Source of the DNA: Hyphomicrobiales bacterium
Lineage (GTDB): Bacteria > Pseudomonadota > Alphaproteobacteria > Rhizobiales > S144-23
Direction: 5' to 3'
DNA: 25,482 nucleotides
Assembly (NCBI GenBank): GCA_015494375.1
Contig: WGBL01000213.1
Location: forward strand, 1 to 25,482
Under the pieces are notes generated by a model. That model did no database searches and had not been told where the DNA came from. It saw only the letters and a list, made by a program, of their open reading frames with translations. The translations under genes were made by a program, and so were the position numbers. Shown in pieces: positions 23,577-25,482 of this stretch; position 1 is the stretch's first letter, and each line of letters begins with the position of its first letter.

Positions 23577-24275
23577 TCAGTCGATGGGATGTAGAACACC
23601 CCCCTCGAGCTTGAGCACGCGATCCATGCGCTCGGCCAGCGCCATGTTGTGGGTGGCGACGAGGGCCGCAACGCCGGCGCCCCGCACCAGCGCGATGAGC
23701 TCATCAAAGACGCGATCGGCCGTCTCGGGGTCGAGATTGCCCGTAGGCTCATCGGCGAGCAGCAGCGTGTCGCCATTGCCCGCGCGCTCGCCAATGAGCC
23801 ACGGGTGCTGCTCGCCGCCCGAAAGCTCGCCGGGACGATGCCCGTGCCGGCCATCGAGCCCCAGGCGCCCAAGCAGCTCCGCCGCCCGCACCTCGGCCTC
23901 GCGCCGCCCGCGGCCCATGATGCGTTGCGGCAGCACGACATTCTCGAGGGCCGAGAACTCGGGCAAGAGGTGATGGAACTGATAGACATAGCCGATCTCA
24001 CGGCGGCGAATGCGGGTCCGCTCGCTGTCGGCAAGGCGCGTGCAGTCGCGACCGTCAAGGATCACCTGGCCCGCATCGGGGCGCTCGAGGAGCCCCGCCA
24101 TGTGGAGAAGCGAAGACTTGCCCGCGCCCGAGGGCCCGACAAGCCCCACGATCTCGCCACCATGGAGGGCGGCCGAGGCGCCTCTCAAAACATGGATCTC
24201 GCGCGGACCCTGGCGATAGGTGCGCACGAGCCCCTCGAGGCGGAGGGTCGCCTGCTCGGTATTTGTCCTTTGCAT
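23577..24275 (-). CDS. lolD: Lipoprotein-releasing ABC transporter ATPase LolD, with an inverted internal segment
   Basis: The 232-residue ATPase should energise LolC/E in extracting lipoproteins from the inner membrane for transfer to LolA. Walker A is GPSGAGKSS (47-55), the Q-loop is at Q99 (YVYQFHHLLPEF, as in LolD), the signature is LSGGE (151-155), Walker B ends LLLADE (171-176), followed by PTGNLD and the H-loop H209 (VATHN). Residues 157-171 read HPWLIGERAGNGDTL, whereas LolD and nearly all ABC ATPases have a QRVAIARAL-type helix here. The opposite strand of the same 63 bases encodes, in phase, exactly the expected QRVAIARALANEPRV. The segment lies between 12-bp inverted repeats, so it has been flipped. 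Total length is normal. In the orientation shown the ATPase is probably impaired, though the frame is intact. The start lies 7 bases after the lolC stop, as in a lol operon. Confidence 0.93.
   Translation of the reverse strand: MQRTNTEQATLRLEGLVRTYRQGPREIHVLRGASAALHGGEIVGLVGPSGAGKSSLLHMAGLLERPDAGQVILDGRDCTRLADSERTRIRRREIGYVYQFHHLLPEFSALENVVLPQRIMGRGRREAEVRAAELLGRLGLDGRHGHRPGELSGGEQHPWLIGERAGNGDTLLLADEPTGNLDPETADRVFDELIALVRGAGVAALVATHNMALAERMDRVLKLEGGVLHPID
23753..23817. repeat. Invertible-segment candidate: 12-bp inverted repeats flanking 41 bp in lolD
   Basis: CGGCGAGCAGCA (23753-23764) and its exact complement TGCTGCTCGCCG (23806-23817) bound a 41-bp spacer. On the lolD strand the arms encode the GEQ and LLA parts of the signature and Walker B motifs. 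Reversing the spacer turns residues 157-171 from HPWLIGERAGNGDTL into the canonical QRVAIARALANEPRV with no change in length or frame. Confidence 0.93.
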
Positions 24276-24282
24276 GGCGCCC

Positions 24283-25482
24283 CTACTCGTACCTCAGCGC
24301 TTCGACCGGGTCCAATCGAGAGGCGCGCCAGGAGGGATAGAGCGTCGCCAGCACCGAAATCACCACCCCCATCGCCACAATCAGTGCGGTCTGTGTCACA
24401 TCCATGCGCGCCGGCAGGCTCGCCAGATAATAGAACTCGGGATCGAACAGCTTGGTGCCGGTGAGCCGGGAGATGAACTGGCGCACGCTCTCGATGTTCT
24501 CGCAAACGATGACACCGAGCAGCAGCCCGGCCAGCGTACCAACAATCCCGATGCTCGCCCCGGTGATCAGGAAGACGCGCATGACCGCGCCCTTGGTCGC
24601 ACCCATCGTACGCAGAATGGCAATGTCGCGCCCCTTGTCTTTGACGAGCATGATGAGGCCCGAGATGATGTTGAGCGCCGCCACGAGCACGATGAGGCTC
24701 AGGATCAGGAACATGACATTGCGCTCGACCTCAAGCACGGTGAAGAAGCTGGCATTGCGCTCGGTCCAGTCGGTGACGAAATGGCGCGGTGCACCGGCAA
24801 TCGTCAGCCGCTCCTTGATTTCGGCGATGTTCTCGGGATCGTCCACCATCACCTCGAGCACGGTCACCGCGTCGCGACTGTTGAAAAAGCGCTGCGCCTC
24901 GGCGAGCGGCATGAAGATGATGCTGCGGTCGTATTCCGACATCCCGATCTTGAAGATGGCGGTGATGGGATAGCGCTTGATGTTGGGCTTGGTGCCAAAG
25001 ACGGTCGCCCGGCCACGCGGATTGACGAGCGTGACCGTATCACCGACGCGGACCTGAAGCTGGCTTGCCATCCGGCTGCCGATGGCGATTGCGGCACGGC
25101 CATCGAACCCCTCGAGCGAGCCGTCGACGATATTGCCACCGACAAGGGGCATGCGTGCGATGTCGGCGCCGCGCATGCCGCGCACAAGCGCGCCCACGCT
25201 CGTGGCCGGCCCCGCGACCATCACCTGACCCTCGACGAGGGGCATGACACTCACCACGCCCTCGACGCGCGCAAGCTTCTGCGCCACCTCGTCAAAGCCG
25301 GTGAACGGCTCGCCGACCCTATGGACGACGGCATGGCCATTGACGCCCAGGATCTTCTCGAAGAGCTCGGCGCGAAAGCCGTTCATCACCGCCATGACAA
25401 TAATGAGCGTGGCAATGCCCAGCATGATGCCGAGAAAGGAAAAACCGGCGATCACCGAAATGAACCCCTCGCGCCGGCGCGA
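24283..25482 (-). CDS. lolC: Lipoprotein-releasing system permease LolC/LolE (5' truncated at window edge)
   Basis: The frame is open to the last base of the window and gives 399 residues. It begins SRRREGFISVIAGFSFLGIMLGIATLIIVMAVMNGFR in register with the LolC/E family, so only a short N-terminal part is missing; the in-frame GTG at 25455 is internal, not the start. The architecture is one N-terminal membrane helix, a large periplasmic MacB-like domain (about 40-250) and the FtsX-type three-helix block (NVMFLILSLIVLVAALNIISGLIMLVKDK, the coupling segment RDIAILRTMGATKGAVMRVF, then two more helices). It ends SRLDPVEALRYE. With LolD it forms the inner-membrane lipoprotein exporter. LolC and LolE cannot be told apart here; alphaproteobacteria often have a single permease of this type. 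Upstream context lies outside the window. Confidence 0.93.
   Translation of the reverse strand, partial: SRRREGFISVIAGFSFLGIMLGIATLIIVMAVMNGFRAELFEKILGVNGHAVVHRVGEPFTGFDEVAQKLARVEGVVSVMPLVEGQVMVAGPATSVGALVRGMRGADIARMPLVGGNIVDGSLEGFDGRAAIAIGSRMASQLQVRVGDTVTLVNPRGRATVFGTKPNIKRYPITAIFKIGMSEYDRSIIFMPLAEAQRFFNSRDAVTVLEVMVDDPENIAEIKERLTIAGAPRHFVTDWTERNASFFTVLEVERNVMFLILSLIVLVAALNIISGLIMLVKDKGRDIAILRTMGATKGAVMRVFLITGASIGIVGTLAGLLLGVIVCENIESVRQFISRLTGTKLFDPEFYYLASLPARMDVTQTALIVAMGVVISVLATLYPSWRASRLDPVEALRYE

Noticed and set aside
23649..24464. Plus-strand open frame opposite lolD containing a perfect ABC peptide (QRVAIARALANEPRV)
   Set aside because: It is not a separate ABC gene: only the 63 bases between the inverted repeats resemble the family, and the flanks are antisense lolD. 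It is the signature of the inverted segment, reported as a finding.

Overview
The window reads as a piece of a GC-rich alphaproteobacterial chromosome. It carries housekeeping genes in typical alphaproteobacterial order (rplY-pth-ychF and lolC-lolD-dnaE), a crotonyl-CoA carboxylase/reductase of the ethylmalonyl-CoA pathway, a choline dehydrogenase and a hydroxyproline-epimerase-type racemase. A hyphomicrobial (Rhizobiales-like) host is my best guess, inferred from protein content only; no rRNA or tRNA gene was seen. Nearly all genes lie on the minus strand. The plus-strand exceptions are a truncated unknown frame at the left edge, a DUF547/TVP38 pair and one small cysteine-rich gene.

Layout, left to right: (1) 1-159, the C-terminal end of an unrecognised plus-strand gene. 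(2) 229-3124, a minus-strand translation operon read rplY, pth, ychF, with a good promoter candidate near 3490-3515. (3) 3704-5399, a plus-strand pair of exported DUF547 protein and TVP38/TMEM64 membrane protein. (4) 5434-11138, a minus-strand surface-polysaccharide operon: WbpM/CapD-type sugar dehydratase, GT4-like glycosyltransferase starting on a GTGA overlap, and an AsnB-type amidotransferase. (5) 11583-12869, a divergent pair of a Tat-exported SoxW-like thioredoxin and a 78-residue Cys-rich secreted or anchored peptide. (6) 12990-18650, metabolic genes: ccr, a proline racemase/4-hydroxyproline epimerase, a polysaccharide deacetylase and betA. (7) 18651-19584, a gene-free repeat island. 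(8) 19585-25482, dnaE, lolD and the truncated lolC.

The most striking observation is inside lolD. The stretch linking the ABC signature LSGGEQ to Walker B reads HPWLIGERAGNGDTL instead of the family's QRVAIARAL-type helix. The canonical peptide QRVAIARALANEPRV is encoded in phase on the opposite strand of the same DNA. The segment is bounded by a perfect 12-bp inverted repeat (23753-23764 / 23806-23817), so flipping it restores a textbook LolD without changing length or frame. This is either an intragenic invertible segment, a fixed microinversion, or an assembly/consensus error; reads would decide.

A second theme is abundant small tandem duplication (7 to 29 bp units) in gaps and at gene ends. 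Where the repeats are coding, the units are multiples of three: the pth tail, the signal peptide of the DUF547 protein and the Ccr N-terminus. The gap before dnaE holds a roughly 375-bp element bounded by 22-bp inverted repeats (20/22 matching) that encloses a second, hairpin-ended palindromic element; no transposase is visible.
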